Origin: JAEXOD01 sp963663265
Lineage (GTDB): Bacteria; Bacteroidota; Ignavibacteria; Ignavibacteriales; Melioribacteraceae
Direction: 5' to 3'
DNA: 64,000 bases
Assembly: GCA_963663265.2 (NCBI GenBank)
Contig: CAXXXM010000004.1
Coordinates: forward strand, 1 to 64,000
Shown: in pieces, positions 24,672 to 33,284 of the stretch
Layout: each line of letters begins with the position of its first letter
Position numbering within the stretch: position 1 is the first letter of the stretch
Program-made: the position numbers and the translations under genes
The notes under the pieces: generated by a model
The model's input: the letters and a program-made list of their open reading frames with translations, nothing else
What the model was told of the DNA's origin: nothing
Database searches by the model: none

Positions 24672-25823
24672 ATGAATTTTGACTTTTCAGAAAATGACAT
24701 AGAATTAAGAAACGCCGTTAAAACTTTTACTGATAAAGAGATACGCCCATTAGCAAAAAAAATTGATGAAGATGAAGAAATTCCTCGTGAACTTCTTACA
24801 AAAATCGGTGAAATGGGTTTATTAGGAACAGCATTTCCGGAAAAATATGGTGGAGGCGGTTATGGTGAAATCGGTTTTTGTATTGCCCAAGAAGAAGTAA
24901 CAAGAGGTTGTGGCTCAACAGCAACTATGATTGGAGCACATCAATCAATTGGTACAAATGCTATTTACATTGGAGGCTCAGAAGAACTAAAACAAAAATA
25001 CCTGCCCGATTTAACGAGTGGGAAAAAAATTGCTTCTTTTGCATTAACTGAACCTGGTGCCGGTTCTGATACTTTTAATTTAAGAACATCCGCCAAATTA
25101 GATGGAAATAAATGGATTTTAAATGGTGAAAAAATATGGATCACAAATGCCGGTATTGCCGATGTATTTTCCGTTTTTGCAAGAACTGATCATGGAATAA
25201 GCGGGTTTGTTGTTGAAAAAGATTTCCCCGGTTTATCAATTGGTGCTAAAGAAAAAAAGCTTGGAATTAGAGGAAGCGTGACTAATGCAGTCCATTTTGA
25301 AAATGTTGAAGTTCCAAAAGATAATTTAATCGGTGTTGATGGAAGAGGCTTTCTAATTGCAATGAGGGCTCTTGATGCCGGAAGATTGGGCGTTGGAGCC
25401 TGTTCTTTAGGTGCTTCTAAAGAAATGTTAAAACTTTCCGTTGAATATGCAAAAAATCGTTCGCAATTTGGTCAAAATATAATTAAATTCCAAGCAATTC
25501 AATTTATGATTTCAGAAATGACATCTAAAATTTACGCAATGGAAAGTATGCTATATCGAGCAGCAAAAAATTATCAAGATAATAAAGATATTTCTCAAGA
25601 AGCTGCTATTGTTAAATTGTTTTGTTCGGAAGCTGTTTCTGAAGTTGCTGATTTAGCATTACAAATTCACGGTGGAATGGGTTTTTCAAGAGAATTGCCT
25701 ATTGAACGTTACTACCGCGATGCTCGTGTTTTAAGAATTTTTGAAGGGACGAGTGAAATTCAGAAAATAATTATTTCACGTAAAACTATCAAAAAAAATG
25801 GAGTAGTTGATTTTAATGAATAA
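24672..25823 (+). CDS. acyl-CoA dehydrogenase
   Basis: The 383 aa FAD enzyme introduces the alpha-beta double bond in acyl-CoA. Family signatures are complete: GEMGLLGTAFPEKYGG, FALTEPGAGSDTFNLRTSA, WITNAGIADVF, QFGQNIIKFQAIQFM, the C-terminal LQIHGGMGFSRELPIERYYRDARVL split across the last 60 residues, and IFEGTSEIQ, which places the catalytic Glu of short-chain-type enzymes. AAGGAACATATT precedes the ATG. The stop codon overlaps the following hisA start by 8 bp. The electron acceptor would be an electron-transfer flavoprotein not encoded here; the nearby HdrD-like protein could be the membrane end of that path. Confidence 0.94.
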   Translation: MNFDFSENDIELRNAVKTFTDKEIRPLAKKIDEDEEIPRELLTKIGEMGLLGTAFPEKYGGGGYGEIGFCIAQEEVTRGCGSTATMIGAHQSIGTNAIYIGGSEELKQKYLPDLTSGKKIASFALTEPGAGSDTFNLRTSAKLDGNKWILNGEKIWITNAGIADVFSVFARTDHGISGFVVEKDFPGLSIGAKEKKLGIRGSVTNAVHFENVEVPKDNLIGVDGRGFLIAMRALDAGRLGVGACSLGASKEMLKLSVEYAKNRSQFGQNIIKFQAIQFMISEMTSKIYAMESMLYRAAKNYQDNKDISQEAAIVKLFCSEAVSEVADLALQIHGGMGFSRELPIERYYRDARVLRIFEGTSEIQKIIISRKTIKKNGVVDFNE

Positions 25824-26568
25824 AATTTTGGTTATTCCATCAATCGATATTCAAGGCAGAAAAACTGTTAGAGTTGTTCAAGGTATTCCTGAACTAAATG
25901 TTAAGGAATATGACAACGACCCGGTTGAAATGGCAATGCTTTGGCGTACAGAAAATTCTAAATGCCTACATATTGTCGATTTTGATGCAATTCATTCAAA
26001 CAAACATCCAAATGATGAGATAATTAAAGAGATTTGCGATTCTGTTGTTATTCCCGTTGAATTGGGATGTGGAATTAAAGACTTGGATGATGCTAAACGT
26101 GCTTTTGATTTAGGAATATTCCGCTTAATTGTTGGCTCCCTTGCATTTCTTAATCCGGCAGAATTTGTTAAAATTTTAGAACTCTTTGGAAAACAAAAAA
26201 TTGCAGCTGCTATCGATGTTGTTGACGGATATGTAATTGTTAGAGGCAGATCTTTATCAACAGGGATTACTCCTCTCGATTATGCTAAAAAACTTGAATC
26301 TTATGGTGTTGAAAGAATTATTGTTACCGATGTAAAACGTAATGGTATGTTGAGTGGTCCCAATCTTAATCTTTCTGAAACAATTGCAACAAAAACCAAA
26401 TTAAAAGTTACTCACTCCGGTGGTGTTACCAACTACAACGATTTAAATGCTGTGCAAAATTTAATGAGTAAAGGTGTTGACTCTGTAATAATAGGTAGAG
26501 CTTTATACGAAAATAAATTCCCCTGCCAAAAAATTTGGAGGGTAGCTGAATCAGGTATATTTTATTAG
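25816..26568 (+). CDS. hisA: HisA-type phosphoribosylformimino isomerase, orphan copy
   Basis: HisA isomerises ProFAR to PRFAR in histidine synthesis. I chose the ATG at 25816, which overlaps the end of the acyl-CoA dehydrogenase gene, over a TTG at 25807. The 250 aa TIM barrel has PSIDIQGRKTVRVVQG with the catalytic Asp, the VELGCGIKDLDDAKRAFDLG phosphate loop, AAIDVVDGYVIVRG, VTDVKRNGMLSGPN with the second Asp, HSGGVTNYND and VIIGRALYENKF. No other his gene is nearby, and the usual DGK after the first Asp is QGR. It may be the only HisA in the genome, or a paralogue with changed substrate. Confidence 0.87.
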   Translation: MNKILVIPSIDIQGRKTVRVVQGIPELNVKEYDNDPVEMAMLWRTENSKCLHIVDFDAIHSNKHPNDEIIKEICDSVVIPVELGCGIKDLDDAKRAFDLGIFRLIVGSLAFLNPAEFVKILELFGKQKIAAAIDVVDGYVIVRGRSLSTGITPLDYAKKLESYGVERIIVTDVKRNGMLSGPNLNLSETIATKTKLKVTHSGGVTNYNDLNAVQNLMSKGVDSVIIGRALYENKFPCQKIWRVAESGIFY

Positions 26569-26575
26569 GTGATTA

Positions 26576-27133
26576 ATGGAAAATAATTTAATTATTAAAA
26601 GTAGTTTTTGGACTAATTTTTTCAAAACTCCTCAACAAAAAGATACTTTGAGCAAAGTATTTCTTTCAAGTCCCATTTTTTCTAAATTAAAACAAAAAGA
26701 TATTGACACTATTATTAAATCGATGCATAGCCGTGTATATCAAGCTAATGAACTTGTCTTTATGCAAGGTGATCCCGGAATAGGATTATATTTTATTATT
26801 GAAGGTAAAGTAAACATTGTAACAACTATTTCCGATAATAAGCAGTATAAGTTAGTTGAATTAGAATCGGGTGATTTTTTTGGTGAATTAGCTCTTTTAA
26901 ATGACGAAAAACGTACATCTTCTGCAATTGCTGCAACAGATACTAAAATTGCTGTTATTTTCAAGCCCGATTTAGATGAATTTATTAATACATATCCCTC
27001 AAAGGGTATTTTGATTTTACGTGGAATTAGCCAGGTAATTGCGACAAGACTAAAAAATATGAATGAGGATTTTTTTAATCTCTACCTCAATACTTATCAA
27101 CAAAATAAGGAGAAAGGAAATGGAAATGATTAA
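26576..27133 (+). CDS. cyclic-nucleotide-binding domain protein without DNA-binding domain
   Basis: The 185 aa protein has one CAP-type cyclic-nucleotide-binding domain (about 40-155): LKQKDIDTIIKSMHSRVYQA, FMQGDPGIGLYFIIEGKVNI, the phosphate-binding cassette SGDFFGELALLNDEKRTSSAIA, then the lid helix. The cassette FGELALLNDEKRTSS has E and R where cAMP-binding proteins contact the nucleotide. There is no HTH domain after it, so it is not a Crp/Fnr transcription factor. It may be a signalling adaptor. It follows hisA by 7 bp, and its stop overlaps the next start by 14 bp. Confidence 0.88.
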   Translation: MENNLIIKSSFWTNFFKTPQQKDTLSKVFLSSPIFSKLKQKDIDTIIKSMHSRVYQANELVFMQGDPGIGLYFIIEGKVNIVTTISDNKQYKLVELESGDFFGELALLNDEKRTSSAIAATDTKIAVIFKPDLDEFINTYPSKGILILRGISQVIATRLKNMNEDFFNLYLNTYQQNKEKGNGND

Positions 27134-27590
27134 GAAAATATTAGTACCAATTGATTTTTCAGATTTTTCTAAAAACGCACTCCGTTACGCAATTCAATTT
27201 GCTGAAAACTTTCAAGCTAAAGTCTATATTGTTTACGTAATTGAACCAATGGTTTACCCTTCTGATTTTAGCCTTGGTCAAGTTGCTATTCCTAACGTTG
27301 AATACGATATGCAAGATCGTGCAAAATCCGAATTGGAAAGCTTAATTAAAAACGAAATCCCTTCTTCATTGCAATCTGAAATAATTATTAGAGCAGGTAA
27401 ACCTTTTGTTGAAATAATTGATGCCGCTGCTGAAAATGATATTGATTTAATAATTATTGCTACTCATGGATTGACAGGAGTTGAACATTTACTTTTTGGC
27501 AGTACTGCCGAAAAAGTTGTACGAAAAGCTCCCTGTCCTGTTCTTAGTATTAGAGAGCCAATTAAAGGTTTTAAATTTAAAGGTAATTAA
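27120..27590 (+). CDS. universal stress protein, UspA family
   Basis: Starting at the ATG at 27120, just after a strong GGAGAAAGGA site, the protein is 156 aa. It has the UspA fold: KKILVPIDFSDFSKNALRYA at the N-terminus, IDLIIIATHGLTGVEHLLFGSTAEKVVRKAPCPVLSIR at the end, which holds the ATP-binding GxxGx9GS(T) pattern (GLTG, then GSTAEK). USPs aid survival under stress and some bind ATP. It overlaps the upstream cyclic-nucleotide-binding gene by 14 bp, so the two are probably made together and may respond to the same signal. The longer frame from 27063 is less likely. Confidence 0.92.
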   Translation: MEMIKKILVPIDFSDFSKNALRYAIQFAENFQAKVYIVYVIEPMVYPSDFSLGQVAIPNVEYDMQDRAKSELESLIKNEIPSSLQSEIIIRAGKPFVEIIDAAAENDIDLIIIATHGLTGVEHLLFGSTAEKVVRKAPCPVLSIREPIKGFKFKGN

Positions 27591-27661
27591 TTTATCTAAC
27601 AAACCTTTTTTCTCTACGTCTAAATAGACAAACTTATTAATCATATTTTACTGGATAAAAA

Positions 27662-29056
27662 ATGAAACATAGCTTATTGGTTATTTTTATTCTATTAGCT
27701 TTTTATTTAAATATTAATGCTCAATCACAGTTTCCTAATTTTTATTTTGGAAGCATATTTATTATGGGTCAAGAGTTGCAAATTGAACTTGATTTTACCA
27801 CAGTAAATGATACGCTTTCGGGGAAAATTAATATTCCAATGCAAGCCATTAAAGGAATGAAATTAAAAAAATTATCCCTAACTGGAGAAAAACTTTATTT
27901 TGAAATTTTAGATCCTCCGCAGAATGGTGTTTTTGAAGGGACAATTTCAGGAGATTCAATAACAGGAAGTTTTCAACAAGTTGGTATTAGAGGAAGATTT
28001 TCTGTTAAAGTTGCTGAACGCCCAATTGAAGATACAACAAAAGAAATAAAGCCGTACATTGAAGAAGAAGTATCATTTACAAAGGGCGATATTAAAATTG
28101 CCGGTACTTTATCTTATCCTTCTAAAGAAGGTATTTTCCCTGCTGTTATTTTGATTACTGGAAGTGGTGCTCAAAATAGAGATGAAGAAATAGTTGGGTT
28201 TAAGCTTTTCGGAAAAATTGCAGATTATTTAACACGTAATGGAATTGTTGTTTTACGATGTGATGATAGAGGTGTTGGCAGCTCAACAGGGAATATCTCC
28301 GAATCTACAACTGAAGATTTTGCAAGCGATGCTTTAGCAGGTATTGAATTTCTAAAAACCAAACAGTTTGTTAACAAAGAAAAAATTGGCTTATTTGGTC
28401 ATAGCGAAGGCGGAATTGTAGCTCCAATAGCTGCCGCACAATCTAATGATGTAAAATTTATTGTTTTAATGTCTGGTCCTGGAGTTTCTGGCGAAAAAAT
28501 AATAAATTATCAAATTAAAAAAATTATGCAGGCTGAAGGTGCTCCGGATTCTGTTATTGAACGTGAATGTAATGCTAATAGTAGAATTATTTCTGCATTT
28601 AAGGCAAATATGCCCTCTGAAGAGTTTAAGAAAATTCTAAGAGAACAAGCAGAATTAGAAATTAGTAGATTATCTGATGAAGATAAAAAGAATCTAACTG
28701 ATATTAATGCAATAATTGAAAGTACTACAGCTCAAAAACTCTTGCAAATGGATAATAACTGGTTTAGATTTTTTGTTAATTATGATCCCGGTCCAACCTT
28801 ACAAAGTGTAAGTTGCCCTGTTTTAATTTTCTTTGGTGGAAAAGATACACAAGTTGCTCTTGAACAAAATCGTGAACCAATCGAAAACAATCTAAAATTG
28901 GGTGGTAACAATAAATTTGAGACTGTCGTTTTTCCTGATGCCAACCATTTATACCAAAATGCCAATACAGGTGGAATTAGTGAATATGCTAAACTTAAAA
29001 AAGAATTTGTACCGGGCTTTTTGGAAAAAATATCAAGTTGGATTCTTGAAAGATAG
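27662..29056 (+). CDS. exported alpha/beta hydrolase (prolyl-oligopeptidase-like)
   Basis: The 464 aa protein starts with a signal peptide (MKHSLLVIFILLAFYLNINA). Residues about 25-120 form a beta-rich N-terminal domain with a G-rich repeat pattern (SGKINIPMQ, FEGTISGDSITGSF). The hydrolase domain follows: AVILITGSGAQNRDEE, VLRCDDRGVGSSTG, the nucleophile elbow IGLFGHSEGGIVAPIAA, an acidic residue in FFGGKDTQVALEQN and a histidine in FPDANHLYQ. The build is common in Bacteroidota peptidases or esterases of the S9 clan. The substrate is unknown. It is monocistronic, with a clean terminator after it. Confidence 0.9.
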   Translation: MKHSLLVIFILLAFYLNINAQSQFPNFYFGSIFIMGQELQIELDFTTVNDTLSGKINIPMQAIKGMKLKKLSLTGEKLYFEILDPPQNGVFEGTISGDSITGSFQQVGIRGRFSVKVAERPIEDTTKEIKPYIEEEVSFTKGDIKIAGTLSYPSKEGIFPAVILITGSGAQNRDEEIVGFKLFGKIADYLTRNGIVVLRCDDRGVGSSTGNISESTTEDFASDALAGIEFLKTKQFVNKEKIGLFGHSEGGIVAPIAAAQSNDVKFIVLMSGPGVSGEKIINYQIKKIMQAEGAPDSVIERECNANSRIISAFKANMPSEEFKKILREQAELEISRLSDEDKKNLTDINAIIESTTAQKLLQMDNNWFRFFVNYDPGPTLQSVSCPVLIFFGGKDTQVALEQNREPIENNLKLGGNNKFETVVFPDANHLYQNANTGGISEYAKLKKEFVPGFLEKISSWILER

Positions 29057-29109
29057 AATATCAATTCGTAATTTTTAAGTTTTAATTCTTAATTTTGAAT
29101 TATTGTATA

Positions 29110-29146
29110 AAAACGTTGAGAAAAACACTCAACGTTTTTTGTTTTT
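29110..29146 (+). terminator. terminator of the exported hydrolase gene
   Basis: An 11 bp stem AAAACGTTGAG/CTCAACGTTTT with loop AAAAACA is followed by TT, G and T6. The preceding AATTTTGAATTATTGTAT matches the run before the terminator at 10467. Confidence 0.9.
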
Positions 29147-29217
29147 TATACAAATAATTTTTTTTTGAAAATTATACTCAATGTAATGATGATTCAAAAT
29201 ATAACCATAATATTTCA

Positions 29218-29480
29218 GGGCGAATGTTGTTCTTGGTAGTCATGGTCGTAGGTGTTGCAAAACTCGAAAATCAAGTTCATGGGTGTCACGTTCGAGAGTG
29301 TTTCATAATTGAGGAATAATTCCTCGGCGGTCATGGTCTTACCATGACCGAATGTATTTACTATAAAAAGACCAGGATTTTTGATAAAAATTTGCTCACG
29401 GTTCGACCGATGATGCCCGAAAACGGATTATTTGAGTTTTGCATCATTTTCCACCATTACCGCCAAGAATAACATTCCCC
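29218..29480. repeat. 263 bp imperfect inverted-repeat element with central palindrome
   Basis: No gene lies in this gap (29057-29593). The left arm (29218-29275) and right arm (29424-29480) are imperfect inverted copies. Both start AATGTT, one base, TTCTTGG, and both contain TGCAAAACTC further in. The centre is a perfect 10 bp palindrome CGGTCATGGT/ACCATGACCG with a CTT loop (29328-29350). A related block lies at 36072-36240. The layout resembles a small non-autonomous element or a large structured intergenic repeat. No transposase or clear target-site duplication was seen. After it, 29499-29520 carries TCACTCG-type short repeats also found at 10625-10655. Confidence 0.7.
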
Positions 29481-29593
29481 AACTTTGCAACAACTTCGTC
29501 ACTCGTTACTCGTCACTTTTTATTAAATTCAATTGACTGCTATACATAAATTAATTAACTTTTATGCAGTATTTAATAAAACTTGAAGAGTTT

Positions 29594-31060
29594 ATGGAAT
29601 CATTAGAAAAATACTTTGATAATTATCGAAAAGATATAATTGGTATTAACCACAAATTTATTACTCCTTTTGGCGAAAAGTCATTAATATATGCAGACTG
29701 GGTGGCAAGTGGCAGGTTATACTCCCCTATTGAAAAGCGACTGATAGAAGACTTTGCTCCGTTTGTTGGCAATACGCACTCAGAAACGAGTATTACAGGC
29801 ACTTTAATGACCCATTCATATCACAAGGCACAATCTATCATAAAACAACACTGTAATGCTAACAGCAACGATGTAATTATTACCGCAGGGTTTGGAATGA
29901 CAGCAGTTATTAATAAATTTCAAAGGCTGCTTGGTATGAAAATTTGCGAACAACTCAGCAAATACACAACCATTCCCAAAGAAGAAAGACCGGTTGTTTT
30001 TATTACTCATATGGAACATCATTCAAATCATACCTCATGGCTTGAATCAACAGCAGATGTTGAGGTTATTGAACCAAATCATGATGGATTAGTCGACATT
30101 GAACACTTTGCTCAATTATTAGAGAAATACAAAAGTAGGTTAATTAAGATTGGTGCTTTTACAGCGGCTTCAAATGTTACCGGAATTCAAACCGATTATT
30201 ACAAACTATCTAAAATGATTCATCAGTATGGCGGCTTATGCTTTGTTGACTTTGCTGCATCAGCACCTTATGTTAAAATAGATATGCATCCTGAAGATCC
30301 CGAAGAAAAATTAGATGCCATATTTTTTTCTCCTCATAAATTTTTAGGTGGACCCGGAACTTCAGGCGTTTTGATATTTGATAAAAAATTGTACAATAGA
30401 AATATTCCCGATCATCCGGGTGGTGGGACTGTTGATTGGACCAACCCTTGGGGACAATATAAATATATTAATGATATAGAAGCTCGTGAAGACGGTGGTA
30501 CTCCGGGCTTTTTACAAGCTATCCGTGCTTCATTATGTATTAAGCTAAAAGACGAAATGGGTATGGATAATATTTTGCAACGTGAACGTGAATTATTAAA
30601 TATTGTAATTCCCGAACTAAGAAACATTCCAAAGCTGCATATACTTGCAAACAATATTGAAGAAAGAATCGGCATTATATCATTTTATGTTGAAGATATG
30701 CACTATAATCTAATATGCAAACTTCTAAACGATAGATTTGGAATCCAAATGCGAGGCGGTTGTTCTTGTGCAGGAACATATGGACACTATTTATTACATG
30801 TTGATCCTAATCGTTCCAAACGTATTACCGATAAAATCAATGCTGGTGATTTATCTGAAAAACCGGGTTGGGTAAGGTTATCATTACATCCTACTATGAC
30901 AAATGATGAACTATATATAATTATTGATGCGTTAAATCAGATTATAAAGTTTGGTCATACATGGTCAAATGACTATGTATATTCACCTCATACAAATGAA
31001 TTTTACCATTATAACGAACCTGATTTGGACACTACTTTTATTAAAAAATGGTTCCGATAA
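29594..31060 (+). CDS. class V aminotransferase / cysteine desulfurase-like protein
   Basis: The PLP-dependent protein is 488 aa from the ATG at 29594, chosen because GAAGAG precedes it; a start at 29564 has no such site. The fold-type I signatures are YADWVASGRLYSP, FGNTHS-like VGNTHSETSITG, MEHHSNHTSW, FVDFAASAPYVKIDMH, the PLP-lysine segment FFSPHKFLGGPGTSGVL, and GGCSCAGTYGHYLL with the cysteine loop typical of desulfurase-like members. It is longer than IscS or SufS (about 400 aa), with an extra C-terminal tail. No suf, isc or molybdenum-cofactor gene is nearby. The family is secure; the substrate (cysteine, kynurenine-like or other) is not. Confidence 0.87.
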   Translation: MESLEKYFDNYRKDIIGINHKFITPFGEKSLIYADWVASGRLYSPIEKRLIEDFAPFVGNTHSETSITGTLMTHSYHKAQSIIKQHCNANSNDVIITAGFGMTAVINKFQRLLGMKICEQLSKYTTIPKEERPVVFITHMEHHSNHTSWLESTADVEVIEPNHDGLVDIEHFAQLLEKYKSRLIKIGAFTAASNVTGIQTDYYKLSKMIHQYGGLCFVDFAASAPYVKIDMHPEDPEEKLDAIFFSPHKFLGGPGTSGVLIFDKKLYNRNIPDHPGGGTVDWTNPWGQYKYINDIEAREDGGTPGFLQAIRASLCIKLKDEMGMDNILQRERELLNIVIPELRNIPKLHILANNIEERIGIISFYVEDMHYNLICKLLNDRFGIQMRGGCSCAGTYGHYLLHVDPNRSKRITDKINAGDLSEKPGWVRLSLHPTMTNDELYIIIDALNQIIKFGHTWSNDYVYSPHTNEFYHYNEPDLDTTFIKKWFR

Positions 31061-31070
31061 TTAATCGGGA

Positions 31071-32384
31071 CTATTTCATTTCAGCTACAACTATCCTCAT
31101 CCCCTGAACTCGTTTAACCACAATTTTCACACCATGATTTATATATTCATTATCAGCAACTACATCATAACGGGTATCATTAATCATTGCAGTACCGGAA
31201 GGACGCAAATCAGTAATTGTAATCCCTTCAGTACCAACTAAGTGTAAATTGTCATTAAGCGAACTGGTATAATCCGACTTAGCATTAATACTATCATTAA
31301 GTATCAATTTGTTAAATATTGCCGTTTTGGGAAGGTATTTTAACAATATGGCAATCATAATACCTGCAACAACAAAAGTGGCTCCAAGCTGTATTATTGC
31401 TACTGAAACTAACGATGTATCAATAATTGGGAAATCTCCCAGCAAACCAAGAAATAAGCTTCCGATTATTAAAACAATCCCCACTATTCCAAAAATTCCA
31501 AAACCGGGTATTACGAAAATTTCAACTACCAGAGATATAATACCTATTATAAAAAGGAGTATCTCTAATCCTGATGCAATATCCAAAATATAACCGGATC
31601 CAAAAAATAACACCAATGCAATAATAGCAGCAGTACCGGGCAGACCCCAGCCGGGAGTTTTAATTTCCGTAAATAAACCTACTAAACCAATCATTATTAA
31701 TAATGATGAAATAATTGGATTATTTAAGAAACGGACTATATCTTCTGCGGTATTACTCTTTTCTGTTACAACCTTTGCATTTTCAACTCCAAGAAATTTT
31801 ATCAACTGGTATATTGTTGCAGCAGTAGTATCAGCAAAACCAACATTTAAAGCTTCTTCTGTTGTTAATGTAACTAATGTTGTACTATCATCAGCTAAAT
31901 CAGCAACAACAATTCTTTCATCAACCATTGCTTGTGCTATATCGGTTCTTCTGCCTGTTTTTTCAGCAGTTGAACGCATTTCAGCTCGCATATAGGATTG
32001 ATATTTTTCGGGAACCTTTGCTCCTTGGTTATCCACAACAGTAGTTGCACCAATTGAAGCCCCTTTAACCATTACTATTTTTGAACATGAAAGAGAAATT
32101 AAAGCTCCAGCCGAAATAGCTCGTTTATTAATGAATGCTACGGTAGGAATTTTACTATCTAAAATTGCATCTTTAATTTGGGTGGCAGCATCAACCCGCC
32201 CCCCAAATGTATTAATTTCAAAGATAATATATTTTGCAGATTTTTCTTCAGCTTCGCTTATGATTCTTTTTACATAAGGTGCTAAACCTAAATCAATTTC
32301 CTTATCTATTTTTGCAACATAAACTAAATTTTGCGGATATAGATAACCGCTTAGTAATAGCAGAAAGAATATTATCCTTTTCAT
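31071..32384 (-). CDS. NfeD-type membrane-bound serine protease (ClpP class)
   Basis: The 437 aa protein has a signal or anchor helix (MKRIIFFLLLLSGYLYPQ) and a ClpP-like protease domain (about 20-210) with EINTFGGRVDAATQIKDAI, the serine in NKRAISAGALISLSC and K/E-rich helix YQSYMRAEMRSTAEKTGR. A block of about five membrane helices (220-350) and a C-terminal OB-fold NfeD domain (EGITITDLRPSGTAMI) follow. Long NfeD proteins are found with stomatin/flotillin partners and cleave membrane proteins. The window's FloA is far away (4.8 kb), so no operon link is seen. It is the last gene of the minus-strand run and converges on the aminotransferase gene. Confidence 0.92.
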   Translation of the reverse strand: MKRIIFFLLLLSGYLYPQNLVYVAKIDKEIDLGLAPYVKRIISEAEEKSAKYIIFEINTFGGRVDAATQIKDAILDSKIPTVAFINKRAISAGALISLSCSKIVMVKGASIGATTVVDNQGAKVPEKYQSYMRAEMRSTAEKTGRRTDIAQAMVDERIVVADLADDSTTLVTLTTEEALNVGFADTTAATIYQLIKFLGVENAKVVTEKSNTAEDIVRFLNNPIISSLLIMIGLVGLFTEIKTPGWGLPGTAAIIALVLFFGSGYILDIASGLEILLFIIGIISLVVEIFVIPGFGIFGIVGIVLIIGSLFLGLLGDFPIIDTSLVSVAIIQLGATFVVAGIMIAILLKYLPKTAIFNKLILNDSINAKSDYTSSLNDNLHLVGTEGITITDLRPSGTAMINDTRYDVVADNEYINHGVKIVVKRVQGMRIVVAEMK

Positions 32385-32394
32385 AATAAACAGC

Positions 32395-33282
32395 TTATTT
32401 ATTTGTGAAAGCGTAGTTTAATAATTTATAAGTTAATTTTGCAGTAGTAAAAGCTGATAACGGATACTTTTCATCCGGTGCTAATTCTACTACATCAAGA
32501 CCTATAATATTACGATTTTTACCAATTAATGCAAATAGATTCATAATTTCATCCCACATCATCCCACCAGGTTCAGGAGTACCGGTAGCAGGCAAAAATG
32601 AAGGATCAAAACCATCAACATCAAAAGTAATATAAACGTTTTCATTTAAACCATCTAATACTTTTTGAATCCAATTTTCGTGTTTACCTAATCTTATATC
32701 ACGAGCGTAAAAGGTTTTAATTCCATTTTCCTTTATAAATTTCGATTCTTCAATGCACTGAGCCCTAATACCAATTTGAGTAATATCTTTTGTAAGTTCT
32801 GCCACACGTGCCATCACCGATGCATGTGAATATTTTGAACCTTGATATGAATCTCTTAAATCAGAATGGGCATCAACCTGGATAATTGAAACATTATTAA
32901 AAGATTCCAAATGTGCTTTTATAGGTGCATAAGATATTGAATGCTCACCACCTAATGTAACCACAAACTTATCCTCTTTTATTAATTCTAATGTTGATTC
33001 ATAAATTAAATTGAGTGCTTTTTTAGGGCTTAATTTCCCAAGTTTTAATGGAGGTAATGTGCACACCCCCTTATCAAAACATAGTTCTCTATCAAGTTCT
33101 TCATCATAAAACTCAACAAAATGTGATGCTTTAATAATTTCTTTTGGACCTTTTTTTGTTCCTTTACCATAGCTGACAGTTTTTTCAAACGGAGCAGATA
33201 AAATTACAATTTTAGAATCCTTAAAATTGGAATATTCTTTTTCTATTGCTAAAAAGTTTTCCTCAATTCCTAATTCTTTCAT
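32395..33282 (-). CDS. speB: agmatinase (ureohydrolase family)
   Basis: Agmatinase hydrolyses agmatine to putrescine and urea. The 295 aa protein has all ureohydrolase manganese motifs: GGEHSISYAPIKAH, VDAHSDLRDSYQGSKYSHAS, and FDVDGFDPSFLPATGTPEPGG, followed by LDVVELAPD. The N-terminus holds SAPFEKTVSYGKGTKKGP, as in agmatinases; family subgrouping between agmatinase, guanidinobutyrase and similar enzymes is inferred from similarity. It is 10 bp upstream of nfeD and 2 bp downstream of ribBA on the same strand. No arginine decarboxylase gene is in the window. Confidence 0.9.
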   Translation of the reverse strand: MKELGIEENFLAIEKEYSNFKDSKIVILSAPFEKTVSYGKGTKKGPKEIIKASHFVEFYDEELDRELCFDKGVCTLPPLKLGKLSPKKALNLIYESTLELIKEDKFVVTLGGEHSISYAPIKAHLESFNNVSIIQVDAHSDLRDSYQGSKYSHASVMARVAELTKDITQIGIRAQCIEESKFIKENGIKTFYARDIRLGKHENWIQKVLDGLNENVYITFDVDGFDPSFLPATGTPEPGGMMWDEIMNLFALIGKNRNIIGLDVVELAPDEKYPLSAFTTAKLTYKLLNYAFTNK

Positions 33283-33284
33283 TT

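Noticed and set aside
29057..29593. Group II intron or IS element in this gap
   Set aside because: No reverse transcriptase, transposase or intron domain V is seen. Only a short inverted-repeat element without coding capacity is present.
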